From positions 3,030 to 67,029 of the forward strand of contig UQLS01000010.1 of assembly GCA_900541915.1 (NCBI GenBank): DNA of 64,000 nt, written 5' to 3'. Numbering within the stretch: the stretch's first letter is position 1; every line of letters starts with the position of its first letter. Origin of the DNA: an uncultured Phascolarctobacterium sp. GTDB lineage: Bacteria > Bacillota > Negativicutes > Acidaminococcales > Acidaminococcaceae. The position numbers and the translations under genes are program-made. Positions 8,073 through 16,061 of the stretch are shown piece after piece. The notes below the pieces were generated by a model. It made no database searches and had not been told where the DNA came from. It was given only the letters and a program-made list of their open reading frames with translations.

Positions 8073-8692
8073 GATACAGGCGCGAGGAAGCTCTTCGCTA
8101 TATGGGAGCAGGCAAAGATGATACTGCTGCAGGAGTTTTGGCAGATACGGTATATCTTAAACTGCGTAATGAGGTGCAGGCACGTCATGTGCTGAAATGT
8201 TCTGAATGTAAGGTTAGCGAAGAAGGCGTTGATATTGATGGCGGAGTGAAGCTGTTGTCCAAAGATTTAGCCCGTCATCTGCAGGGATGTAATAAGGTTT
8301 TGCTTTTAGCCGCAACGTTAGGCAGCAGAATTGATATTGCTGTACGTCGCCTGGCGCTGACAAGCGTAGCGGAAGGGGCTGCAGCTCAGGCAGTTGCAGC
8401 AGCGCTTATTGAAAGTTATTGCGATGAAGTGCAGAGTAATGCTGAAACTGGCGGTTTGGCGCAGCGTCCGCGTTTTTCGCCGGGATATGGCGATTGGGAT
8501 TTAAAGGAGCAGCAGAAGCTGTTTGAAATACTTGACTGCAGTAAAAAAATAGGCTTAACGCTGACAGACGGCATGATGATGGCTCCGACTAAATCGGTTA
8601 CAGCTGTTATCGGCCTTGCTGCTGATACTGTATGTGAATGGAATAAATGTATGAGCTGCGGCAATATTAATTGCCCATTCAGAGAGGAATAG
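8069..8692 (+). CDS. Methionine synthase activation (reactivation) domain protein
   Basis: This 207-residue protein matches the AdoMet-binding activation domain that forms the C-terminus of E. coli MetH. Key marks are the RFSPGYGDWDL stretch, corresponding to the AdoMet-binding RxxxGY region, and the following TDGMMMAPTKSVTAVIG. In Thermotoga and many Clostridia this domain is encoded as a separate gene. Here it sits between metF and a metH lacking the domain, so it very likely acts in trans to re-methylate oxidised cobalamin on MetH. A C-terminal CxxCGxxNCPF cysteine cluster (about residues 196-204) is seen; its role is unknown to me. Confidence 0.85.
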   Translation: MRYRREEALRYMGAGKDDTAAGVLADTVYLKLRNEVQARHVLKCSECKVSEEGVDIDGGVKLLSKDLARHLQGCNKVLLLAATLGSRIDIAVRRLALTSVAEGAAAQAVAAALIESYCDEVQSNAETGGLAQRPRFSPGYGDWDLKEQQKLFEILDCSKKIGLTLTDGMMMAPTKSVTAVIGLAADTVCEWNKCMSCGNINCPFREE

Positions 8693-8694
8693 AG

Positions 8695-11055
8695 ATGGAA
8701 TTTAAAAATTTACTGGGAAAAGAATTATTGTTTTTTGACGGTGCTATGGGTACCATGTTGCAGGCGCAGGGGCTCAAGCCGGGAGAACTGCCTGAGCTGT
8801 GGAATTTCAGCCATGCAGATATTATAAAAAAAGTACATACTGCTTATCTTGATGCAGGTGCAAATATTATTAAGACTAACACCTTTGGTGCCAACAGGTT
8901 AAAATTTGCCGGCAGTGATATTAAAACAGAAGATGTAGTGAGCGCAGCAGTAAAAATTGCGAAGGAAGCCTGTGCTGGCAGAGAGAAAGCTTTTGCGGCT
9001 TTAGATTTAGGCCCTACCGGAAAACTTCTTGCTCCCTATGGTGATCTTCCCTTTGAAGAAGCTGTAGATATTTATGCTGAAATAGTACGCAGCGGCTGTA
9101 AGGCAGGAGCAGATTTAATCCTTATAGAGACCATGAGCGATACTTATGAAGCTAAAGCTGCGCTGCTGGCAGCTAAAGAAAACAGCAATCTGCCTGTGGT
9201 TGTTACTATGACCTTTGATGAAAACGGCAAGCTGCTTACTGGCGGCGATGCAGCGGCAGCAGCTCTGATGCTGGAAGGATTGGGTGCAGATGCTATTGGC
9301 TGCAACTGTGGTTTAGGACCGGCACAGATGCTTAAAATAATGCCTCAGTTAATGCGTTATACCAGCTTGCCTTTAGTTTTTAATCCTAATGCAGGACTGC
9401 CTGTAGAGCGTGACGGTAAAACTTGCTTTGATGTAGGGCCGGAAGAATTTGCTGAACTGATGCATAAATTGATAAGCCAGGGCGTAAGCATTGCCGGTGG
9501 CTGCTGCGGAACTACCCCGCAGCATATTGGTGCGATGGTAGCCAAATGCTGCAAGCTGTCTGTCGGCGGCAGCAGGAACTGCCAGTTAACAGCTGTATCA
9601 TCTTATGGTAAAGTAGTTGAAATCAGTGCCGGACCGGTTATTATTGGCGAGAGAATTAATCCGACCGGTAAGCCGCGTTTAAAGGAAGCGCTGCAGCAGG
9701 GAGATTTAGATTATGTTTGCCGTCTTGGCTTGGAGCAGATAAATGCCGGTGCGCATATCCTTGATGTTAATGTAGGTGCGGCCGGAGTAGACGAGCCGGA
9801 AATGGCTGCCAAAGCTGTACTTGCTTTGCAGGCAGTTACAGACACACCTTTACAGATAGATACCTCAAATTATGCAGCTATGGAAAAAGCTCTGCGCCTT
9901 TATAACGGCAGACCGCTTTTAAATTCCGTTAACGGCAAAGCAGAAAGTCTGGAAAAAGTGCTGCCTTTAGCTAAGAAATATGGTGCTGTACTTGTAGCAT
10001 TGACTTTAGATGATGACGGTATTGGCGTGACAGCAGCAGAACGTATTGCTGTGGCAGAAAAGATAATCAATAAAGCAGCTGAGTATGGTATTGAACAGAA
10101 AAATATTATCTTTGATCCGCTGGCGTTGACCATCAGTACCGGCAGTGAAAATGCTCAGGCCGCGCTGGCAATAATTGCAGAAATGCATAAAAGAAATATT
10201 CTGACGGTTATGGGTGTTTCTAATATTTCCTTTGGACTGCCGGGACGTGATGCAGTAAACGGGGCCTTTTTTGCTATGGCTCTGCAGGCTGGTTTGTCCT
10301 GTGGTATCATCAATCCGCAAAGCAAAGTCATGATGGACGTTTATTATGGTTACAGAGCGTTAAGCGGCATTGATGCAGGCTGCAAGGAATATGTAGAAAA
10401 ATATGCTGCTGCGCCTAAAACTGCTGCTTTTGTTTTAAGTGAGATGAATTTATATGATGCTATCGTTCGCGGTTTGGCAGGTGAAAGTGCCAGAGCAGCA
10501 GCGGAAGCACTAAAAACAGAAGCTCCTTTAGATGTTATCAATAAATATATGATTCCTGCGTTAGATTATGTGGGCAATGGCTTTGAGAAAAAGACCATGT
10601 TTCTGCCGCAGCTGCTGATGAGTGCAGATGCAGCTAAAGCTGCTTTTGAAGTTATCCGTGAAGCAGTGGGAGGAAGCGGCAGCAGTAATGGCGAAGTTAT
10701 TATTATAGCCACTGTACAGGGCGATATTCATGACATTGGTAAGAATATTGTTAAAGTACTGCTGGAAAATTATGGTTATCGGGTTATTGACCTTGGTAAG
10801 GATGTTCCGCCTGAACAGATTGTGCAGGCTGCTGTAGAACATCAGGCAAAGCTGGTTGGTTTATCTGCATTGATGACTACTACTGTGAGTGCTATGGAGG
10901 ATACTATCAGCGCTTTGCGAGAAGCTGCAGAATGCAAAGTTTTAGTAGGCGGAGCTGTACTGACGGAGGAATATGCTGCTGCTATCGGAGCCGATGGCTA
11001 TGCTCCTAATGCTGTCAGTGCAGTAAACTATGCCAATAGGATTTTTGCCCGGTAA
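8695..11055 (+). CDS. metH: Cobalamin-dependent methionine synthase lacking the activation domain
   Basis: MetH moves a methyl group from methyl-THF through cobalamin to homocysteine. The 786-residue protein has, in order, the homocysteine domain (zinc ligands Cys205 in GCNCG, Cys270 and Cys271 in GGCCGTTP), the pterin domain beginning at about residue 320 (IIGERINPTGK), the cobalamin cap, and the B12-binding domain with DIHDIG whose His679 is the lower cobalt ligand. It stops at the end of the B12 domain, so the AdoMet activation domain is absent and is provided by the preceding gene. The start is ATG 8695 with GAGGAA seven bases upstream. Confidence 0.95.
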   Translation: MEFKNLLGKELLFFDGAMGTMLQAQGLKPGELPELWNFSHADIIKKVHTAYLDAGANIIKTNTFGANRLKFAGSDIKTEDVVSAAVKIAKEACAGREKAFAALDLGPTGKLLAPYGDLPFEEAVDIYAEIVRSGCKAGADLILIETMSDTYEAKAALLAAKENSNLPVVVTMTFDENGKLLTGGDAAAAALMLEGLGADAIGCNCGLGPAQMLKIMPQLMRYTSLPLVFNPNAGLPVERDGKTCFDVGPEEFAELMHKLISQGVSIAGGCCGTTPQHIGAMVAKCCKLSVGGSRNCQLTAVSSYGKVVEISAGPVIIGERINPTGKPRLKEALQQGDLDYVCRLGLEQINAGAHILDVNVGAAGVDEPEMAAKAVLALQAVTDTPLQIDTSNYAAMEKALRLYNGRPLLNSVNGKAESLEKVLPLAKKYGAVLVALTLDDDGIGVTAAERIAVAEKIINKAAEYGIEQKNIIFDPLALTISTGSENAQAALAIIAEMHKRNILTVMGVSNISFGLPGRDAVNGAFFAMALQAGLSCGIINPQSKVMMDVYYGYRALSGIDAGCKEYVEKYAAAPKTAAFVLSEMNLYDAIVRGLAGESARAAAEALKTEAPLDVINKYMIPALDYVGNGFEKKTMFLPQLLMSADAAKAAFEVIREAVGGSGSSNGEVIIIATVQGDIHDIGKNIVKVLLENYGYRVIDLGKDVPPEQIVQAAVEHQAKLVGLSALMTTTVSAMEDTISALREAAECKVLVGGAVLTEEYAAAIGADGYAPNAVSAVNYANRIFAR

Positions 11056-11079
11056 ATTTTAAGCGGGAGGTGCTGCAGT

Positions 11080-11340
11080 ATGAATGTATATGTTTGGCGC
11101 CATAATAAGACCTATCACAGTCATAGTATGATTGAAGAACCATGTGTAAACAGTGAGTTTTATCTTGATGCTGTTGCTGTCGTACTGGCTGAAAATCTGG
11201 ATGAAGCAGTTGCCAAGCTGGCTGAGAAAAAGCAAGGCTGGCGTACGGAAGATTTGAAGGCTTTGCCCTGCCAGGTATATCCTGCTGATAAAGCTGCAGT
11301 AGTTTTTACAGAGCTGCGCGGAGCTATTCAGCATCTATAA
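11080..11340 (+). CDS. Small protein of unknown function downstream of metH
   Basis: An 86-residue soluble protein that I do not recognise. It begins MNVYVWRHNKTYHSH, with four His and several aromatic residues near the N-terminus, and has an acidic and Lys-rich helical middle. GGGAGGTG at 11064-11071 is a strong ribosome site, and the gene lies 24 bases after metH and ends just before a terminator, so it belongs to the metF-metH operon. The N-terminal His and one Cys could bind metal, but that is speculation. Confidence 0.7.
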   Translation: MNVYVWRHNKTYHSHSMIEEPCVNSEFYLDAVAVVLAENLDEAVAKLAEKKQGWRTEDLKALPCQVYPADKAAVVFTELRGAIQHL

Positions 11341-11350
11341 AAATGTAATA

Positions 11351-11388
11351 AAAAAGGAAGATGAACAAGATTGTTCATCTTCCTTTTT
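11351..11388. terminator. Bidirectional terminator between the met operon and lrgB
   Basis: Perfect 18-base arms (11351-11368 and 11371-11388) around a GA centre, with an A-run on one side and a T-run on the other, fit termination of both converging operons. Confidence 0.92.
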
Positions 11389-11404
11389 GTTTTATGACAG
11401 TTTA

Positions 11405-12118
11405 TCAGCCAAAAATGCTTTTCAGCAGCGGCAGTAATAAAGGTGCCAGAATAGAAGTTGCGATACCGGTCAGAGCTATAGCTACACCGCCAATAGCAAG
11501 CTGTACGGGGCTGACGCTGGCACAGACGCTGGTGCCGAGACCATGACTGGAGGCACCGATGGCAAGACCGGCTGCCAAGTCATTTTTGATGCCGAACAGA
11601 CTGAGAATTTTGTGGTTAAAGGTTGCGCCAAGCATACCGGTAAAGATAACAGCAGCCGCTGTGAGCGGAGGAATACCGCCAATAGTATGAGAGATTTCAA
11701 TAGCGATTGGCGTAGTTACGGATTTTGGCAGTAAGGATAACAGCACTTGCTCGCTGGTGCCGAAAAGTCTGCCGCAAACATAGATAGAGATGATTGCTGT
11801 GAGAGTGGCAATAGTAATGCCGCCAAGCATAATACCTGCATGGCGTTTAATGATTTTGCGGTTACGAATAAGCGGCAGAGCCAGAGCGATAGTTGCAGGC
11901 CCAAGCATAAAATTGATAAAATTACCGCCTGCTTCATACTGTTCATATTTTATTTGCGGATTAAGCAGCAGCAAGCCGATAATAATAGGACAAGCCAGAA
12001 CAAAAGGCGGTATGATGTTAAGCTCAAGTCGTTCTACTATGATTTCGCAGATGCAATAAATAATAATGGTTAAACCGATGCCGAATAACGGTGAATTTAG
12101 TAAAAGGTCAGGAAACAT
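11405..12118 (-). CDS. lrgB: LrgB/CidB family membrane protein
   Basis: This 237-residue integral membrane protein has about seven hydrophobic segments and the LrgB family features PKSVTTPIAIEIS and GASSHGLGT. LrgB works with the holin-like LrgA; in staphylococci the pair modulates murein hydrolase activity and cell lysis, and in other bacteria related proteins move pyruvate or glycolate. Its ATG overlaps the lrgA stop by one base (TAATG), and an AGGAGG ribosome site lies inside the lrgA end. Confidence 0.92.
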   Translation of the reverse strand: MFPDLLLNSPLFGIGLTIIIYCICEIIVERLELNIIPPFVLACPIIIGLLLLNPQIKYEQYEAGGNFINFMLGPATIALALPLIRNRKIIKRHAGIMLGGITIATLTAIISIYVCGRLFGTSEQVLLSLLPKSVTTPIAIEISHTIGGIPPLTAAAVIFTGMLGATFNHKILSLFGIKNDLAAGLAIGASSHGLGTSVCASVSPVQLAIGGVAIALTGIATSILAPLLLPLLKSIFG

Positions 12119-12492
12119 TAAAGCTTACCTCCTTTTTTTGCCTGTCTTTTGAGGACGATTTCTAAAAATAAGGCTGTAGCCAGTAATACGGCAAAGCTGC
12201 TGACAATAATAGTCAGGGCGATAGCAGAAAATTCTGCTTTGATTACGTCAAGATAAAGCAGCATGCTTACGCCGGCTGGCAAAAATAACATACCCATTTT
12301 TTCGATGAGCAGATTGCAGATATCTTCAATAGTAGCTATGCGGATAATACCGGTTGCCAGCAGCAGTGCTAAAAGCAGCATGCCCAGCAGCGCCGGAGGA
12401 AATGGTATCTGCAAAAACGAGATGATTAGTGTGCTTATCCATTGCAAAAAAAGCAGGATAGCAAGACCTTGCAATAATGAATGTGATGACAT
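12118..12492 (-). CDS. lrgA: LrgA/CidA family holin-like protein
   Basis: A 124-residue membrane protein with four hydrophobic segments and the family stretch PFPPALLGMLLLALLL, typical of LrgA/CidA. It is the first gene of a two-gene minus-strand operon with lrgB. AGAGAGG precedes the start. No LytSR-type regulator is in the neighbourhood, so the control and inducing signal are unknown. Confidence 0.9.
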   Translation of the reverse strand: MSSHSLLQGLAILLFLQWISTLIISFLQIPFPPALLGMLLLALLLATGIIRIATIEDICNLLIEKMGMLFLPAGVSMLLYLDVIKAEFSAIALTIIVSSFAVLLATALFLEIVLKRQAKKGGKL

Positions 12493-12611
12493 AATTAAAC
12501 CTCTCTTTTAAATAAATGATACAAAAGAAAAAGAATAGCTACATTTTTGCACACTTGTCAGAGGTTGTCAATGGAAGATGTAAAAAGTCGAAAAAATCAA
12601 ATAAAAAATGT

Positions 12612-12639
12612 TTGACTTTTTGACTTTTACTGATATAAT
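12612..12639 (+). promoter_or_regulatory. clpB: Candidate clpB promoter with overlapping AGTCAAA repeats
   Basis: TTGACT (12612-12617) and TATAAT (12634-12639) are 16 bases apart. Read on the minus strand, the -35 and spacer contain two direct copies of AGTCAAA one base apart, resembling the heptads of the heat-shock repressor CtsR, whose standard site has a three-base gap. The transcribed leader to clpB is about 100 bases. Confidence 0.5.
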
Positions 12640-12690
12640 AAAACTTGCGGAAGCCCGTTAAGGGAAGCCGTAAATTATATGAATTAAGAT

Positions 12691-12709
12691 AAATCTAAAT
12701 TTTAGATTT
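12691..12709. repeat. 19-base perfect inverted repeat in the clpB leader
   Basis: AAATCTAAA and TTTAGATTT flank a single central T, about 40 bases upstream of the clpB start and downstream of the candidate promoter. It could be an operator or a weak RNA hairpin. It does not match the CIRCE element. Confidence 0.5.
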
Positions 12710-12749
12710 GTTTTATTGAATACCTATAGATAGAGGAGGTGTAGCGATA

Positions 12750-15290
12750 ATGGAGGAACGCTACAGTGAAGAAGTAAAGTCTATTTTAGAGGCTGCTCAA
12801 CAGCAGGCCGTTATGAATTATCATCAGGAGCTTACTACTGCTCATGTTGTTGCTGCTTTATGCGGCAGTGACGGGTTCTTTAAATTTTTACTGCAGGGCT
12901 TAAAAGTCAATGCAGATGAGTTTACCAGAGATGCTAAAGCACTGGTAAGCAAGATTCCCGGCGTTAAAGGTCAGGATCGTCAGTTAATGATGGGCACTGG
13001 TTTTGCCCGTGTGATGGCGATGCTGCGCCAGGGTGAAGGTGAAGTAAATATTGGTCAGCTGGTTGCTACTATTATTAGTGATGGCGACAGTGACGTAGTT
13101 GCGTTATTTAAGAAATATGGTATTGACCGCAAAAAAGCAGAAGCTGCTTATATGCAGTATCAAAACAGCGCTGCAGATGAAGAAACTAAAAAAACTTTGG
13201 AAAAATATGGTCAGGATCTGACTGCTAAAGCTAAGGAAGGCAAACTGGACCCGGTTATTGGCCGCGATGAAGAGATTCGCCGCGTAGTAGAAATTCTTTC
13301 CCGCAGAAAGAAAAACAATCCTGTACTTATTGGTGAGCCTGGCGTAGGCAAAACAGCTATTGTTGAAGGCCTGGCACGCCGCATTGTAGCCGGAGACGTA
13401 CCGGAAAGTCTGAAAAACAAGACCTTATATGCCCTTGATTTGGCAGCATTAGTAGCCGGTGCTAAGTTCCGCGGTGAATTTGAGGAACGTCTGAAAAAAG
13501 TTCTGAAAGCTGTTTCTGACAGTGCCGGACAAATTATTATGTTCATTGACGAGCTGCACACTGTTGTTGGTGCTGGTGCTGCAGAAGGTGCCATGGATGC
13601 AGGCAATATTCTGAAACCGATGCTGGCAAGAGGCGAACTGCGCTGCATTGGTGCGACTACTTTAAATGAGTATCGTAAATATATTGAAAAAGACAGTGCT
13701 TTGGAACGTCGTTTCCAGCCTGTACTGGTAAAACAGCCGGGTGTAGAAGATACTATTTCCATCCTGCGTGGTTTGAGAGAACGTTATGAAGTACATCATG
13801 GTGTACGCATTAAAGATGCTGCGTTAGTTGCTGCGGCAGTACTGTCCAATCGCTACATCAATGACAGATTCCTGCCGGATAAGGCAATCGACCTGGTTGA
13901 TGAAGCTGCTGCCCGTCTGCGTACTGAAATTGACTCTTTGCCTACGGAGCTTGATGAAAGCAAGCGCCGCATACTGCAGCTGGAAATTGAAGCACAGGCT
14001 CTGAGCAAGGAAGATGATGAGCAGTCTAAAGAGCGTCAGGCTAAGATTGAAGAAGAACTGGCAAAACTGCGTAAGGAAAATGACGAGCTGGTTAAACGCT
14101 GGGATGCTGAAAAGGCTTCCATTGCCCGTGTGCGTGAGGTTAAAAAGGAAATTGATGCTGTTAAACAGGAAATGGAGCAGGCTGAACATAACTATGATCT
14201 GAACAAACTGGCTGAACTGAAATATGGCAGATTGCCTGCTTTGCAGAAAGAGCTGGCTGAACTTTCCGTAAAAGATAAGGAAGGCAATGAAAACGTTCTG
14301 CTGAAAGAAGAAGTGGATGAAGAAGATATCGCTAAGGTTGTCAGCACCTGGACAGGCATTCCGGTTTCCAGACTGGGCAGCGGTGAACGCGATAAACTGG
14401 TTCATCTGGAAGAAATCCTTCATCAGAGGGTTGTAGGACAGGACGAAGCTGTAAAAGCAGTAAGTGAAGCAGTTATCCGTGCCCGTGCCGGCATCAAAGA
14501 CCCGAATCGTCCGATTGGTTCTTTTATCTTCCTTGGTCCTACCGGTGTTGGTAAAACTGAGCTGGCTAAAACTCTGGCAGAGGTACTCTTTGACGATGAA
14601 CGCAATATGGTGCGTATTGATATGAGCGAATATATGGAGAAACATACAGTTTCCCGTCTGATTGGCGCACCTCCCGGCTATGTAGGCTATGATGAAGGGG
14701 GTCAGCTGACTGAGGCTGTACGCCGTCATCCTTACAGTGTAATTTTGCTGGATGAAATTGAAAAAGCTCATGCTGATGTATTTAATGTCCTGCTGCAGGT
14801 ATTGGATGATGGCCGTCTGACAGATGGTCAGGGACGCAGTGTTGACTTTAAGAATACACTGATTATCATGACCAGTAATTTAGGCAGCAGTGAAATTATG
14901 AAGCATCAGGGAAGCATGGAAAGAGAAGAAATTCAGAAAATGCTGATGGGCTTCTTCCGTCCGGAATTCCTGAACAGGGTAGATGATATCGTTGTCTTCA
15001 AACCGCTGCAGGCAGAACAAATCAAAGATATTGTTAAACTTGTCTTGGGTGAACTGTCCGAACGCTTGAGCAAACAGCTGGAAATCAAGCTGACCGCCAG
15101 CGATGAGGCAGTTGCACATCTGGCAGAAGTCGGCTTTGATCCCGCTTTTGGTGCAAGACCTTTGAAACGGCTGATCGTTCATACAGTAGAAAATGTACTG
15201 GGACGCAAGATTGTAAGCGGTGAAATTAAAAATGGCGATGCTGTAGAGGTTATTCTTGATGGCGATAATATCGACATTAAAGTAAAATAA
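12750..15290 (+). CDS. clpB: ATP-dependent disaggregase ClpB
   Basis: ClpB is a hexameric AAA+ machine that pulls proteins out of aggregates together with DnaK. The 846-residue protein has an N-terminal Clp repeat domain, a first AAA domain with Walker A GEPGVGKT (195-202), a long coiled-coil M domain at about residues 400-520, and a second AAA domain with Walker A GPTGVGKT (596-603). The long M domain separates it from ClpC and ClpA. The start follows AGAGGAGGTG at a good distance. It is monocistronic, with its own promoter region and terminator. Heat-shock control is likely but the repressor is not evident. Confidence 0.95.
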   Translation: MEERYSEEVKSILEAAQQQAVMNYHQELTTAHVVAALCGSDGFFKFLLQGLKVNADEFTRDAKALVSKIPGVKGQDRQLMMGTGFARVMAMLRQGEGEVNIGQLVATIISDGDSDVVALFKKYGIDRKKAEAAYMQYQNSAADEETKKTLEKYGQDLTAKAKEGKLDPVIGRDEEIRRVVEILSRRKKNNPVLIGEPGVGKTAIVEGLARRIVAGDVPESLKNKTLYALDLAALVAGAKFRGEFEERLKKVLKAVSDSAGQIIMFIDELHTVVGAGAAEGAMDAGNILKPMLARGELRCIGATTLNEYRKYIEKDSALERRFQPVLVKQPGVEDTISILRGLRERYEVHHGVRIKDAALVAAAVLSNRYINDRFLPDKAIDLVDEAAARLRTEIDSLPTELDESKRRILQLEIEAQALSKEDDEQSKERQAKIEEELAKLRKENDELVKRWDAEKASIARVREVKKEIDAVKQEMEQAEHNYDLNKLAELKYGRLPALQKELAELSVKDKEGNENVLLKEEVDEEDIAKVVSTWTGIPVSRLGSGERDKLVHLEEILHQRVVGQDEAVKAVSEAVIRARAGIKDPNRPIGSFIFLGPTGVGKTELAKTLAEVLFDDERNMVRIDMSEYMEKHTVSRLIGAPPGYVGYDEGGQLTEAVRRHPYSVILLDEIEKAHADVFNVLLQVLDDGRLTDGQGRSVDFKNTLIIMTSNLGSSEIMKHQGSMEREEIQKMLMGFFRPEFLNRVDDIVVFKPLQAEQIKDIVKLVLGELSERLSKQLEIKLTASDEAVAHLAEVGFDPAFGARPLKRLIVHTVENVLGRKIVSGEIKNGDAVEVILDGDNIDIKVK

Positions 15291-15297
15291 ATTGTTG

Positions 15298-15332
15298 CCC
15301 GTCTGTCATAAAGACAGACGGGTTTTGTTTTT
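15298..15332 (+). terminator. Intrinsic terminator after clpB
   Basis: CCCGTCTGTC (15298-15307) and GACAGACGGG (15313-15322) enclose a five-base loop and precede TTTTGTTTTT. Confidence 0.93.
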
Positions 15333-15338
15333 CAGCAA

Positions 15339-15382
15339 TCATCCGAACATTTTTTAGTAAAAGTGTTAAAAAGTTCACAATT
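15339..15382 (+). promoter_or_regulatory. Candidate PurR-type operator upstream of purE
   Basis: CCGAACATT (15343-15351) fits the first half of the Bacillus PurBox (AWWWCCGAACWWT), and AAAGTTCACAATT (15370-15382) resembles the inverted second half with two mismatches in GTTCGG. The distance between the central CGAA and TTCA is 26 bases, close to the normal spacing. The pair lies immediately upstream of the -35. Whether this lineage has a Bacillus-type PurR cannot be seen here. Confidence 0.35.
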
Positions 15383-15385
15383 TAT

Positions 15386-15414
15386 TTGACACCGCCGCTG
15401 GCTATTGGTAAAAT
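15386..15414 (+). promoter_or_regulatory. Promoter of the purine operon
   Basis: A consensus TTGACA (15386-15391) and TAAAAT (15409-15414) are separated by exactly 17 bases. The predicted start near 15421 gives a leader of about 125 bases before purE. Confidence 0.75.
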
Positions 15415-15448
15415 TAAGGTGTATCAGATTATAATTCCGATTATATTC

Positions 15449-15515
15449 AAGCCCGAGCTAGATTTTTATTTACTGTGTTTTGCAAGTTAATAAATTTACT
15501 TGGGCTTTGTTTTTT
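15449..15515 (+). promoter_or_regulatory. Putative attenuator in the purE leader
   Basis: AAGCCCGAG (15449-15457) can pair with CTTGGGCTT (15499-15507, one G-T pair) across a 41-base loop, followed directly by GTTTTTTT. This is a terminator-like structure located after the promoter and before purE, so it could control read-through. The upstream leader contains GATTATA twice (15427-15433 and 15439-15445). I do not recognise a guanine, PRPP or other known riboswitch core. Confidence 0.45.
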
Positions 15516-15547
15516 ACACGCAGGAAATTAAGGGAGGTATATTGAAA

Positions 15548-16045
15548 ATGAAAGTAGCAATCATTATGGGCAGCAATTCAGACTGGCCCATTTTAGAGCC
15601 GGCAGAAAAAACTCTGAAAGAATTTGGTGTTGAGGTAGAAGTTGTAGTTGCTTCCGCTCACCGTACTCCAGATGCTGTGCATGAATTTGCAGCTGGTGCA
15701 CGTGAACGCGGTGTAGAAGTAATTATTGCCGCTGCAGGTGCTGCTGCGCATTTGGGCGGCGTTATTGCAGCTTATACTACTGTGCCGGTTATTGGTATTC
15801 CTATCAATGCCACTCCTCTGAACGGCATGGATGCGCTGCTGAGTTTCGTACAGATGCCTTCCGGCATCCCCGTTGCCACTATGGCTATTAACGGAGCTAA
15901 GAATGCTGCTCTGTTTGCCGTACAGATTTTGGCAGTTAAGTATCCTGAGCTGGTAGAAAAACTGGCTGAAAACAGAGTAAAAATGCAGGAAGAAGTGAAA
16001 GCCAAAGGCGAAAAACTGGCTAAGCTTCGTGCTGAAAGTAAATAG
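15548..16045 (+). CDS. purE: N5-carboxyaminoimidazole ribonucleotide mutase
   Basis: PurE moves the carboxyl group of N5-CAIR to give CAIR in purine synthesis. The 165-residue protein has the class I marks GSNSDWP, SAHRTP and AAGAAAHLGGV. The ATG at 15548 follows GGGAGG (15532-15537) by ten bases; a TTG at 15542 is a less likely start. It is the first gene of the purine operon. Class I PurE normally needs a PurK partner; purK is not in the window. Confidence 0.95.
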   Translation: MKVAIIMGSNSDWPILEPAEKTLKEFGVEVEVVVASAHRTPDAVHEFAAGARERGVEVIIAAAGAAAHLGGVIAAYTTVPVIGIPINATPLNGMDALLSFVQMPSGIPVATMAINGAKNAALFAVQILAVKYPELVEKLAENRVKMQEEVKAKGEKLAKLRAESK

Positions 16046-16061
16046 GCAAAGGAGAGTTACT

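Noticed and set aside
12586..12640. Canonical CtsR operator
   Set aside because: Heptads are present but the gaps are one or two bases instead of three, so I report them only as an unusual pattern.
13824..14771. Minus-strand open frame of 315 codons
   Set aside because: It is antisense to the conserved ClpB coding sequence and its protein is rich in Phe, Gln and Asn with no recognisable domain.
15415..15547. Guanine/adenine riboswitch before purE
   Set aside because: The conserved three-way junction sequences of purine riboswitches are not present; only a terminator-like pairing is seen.
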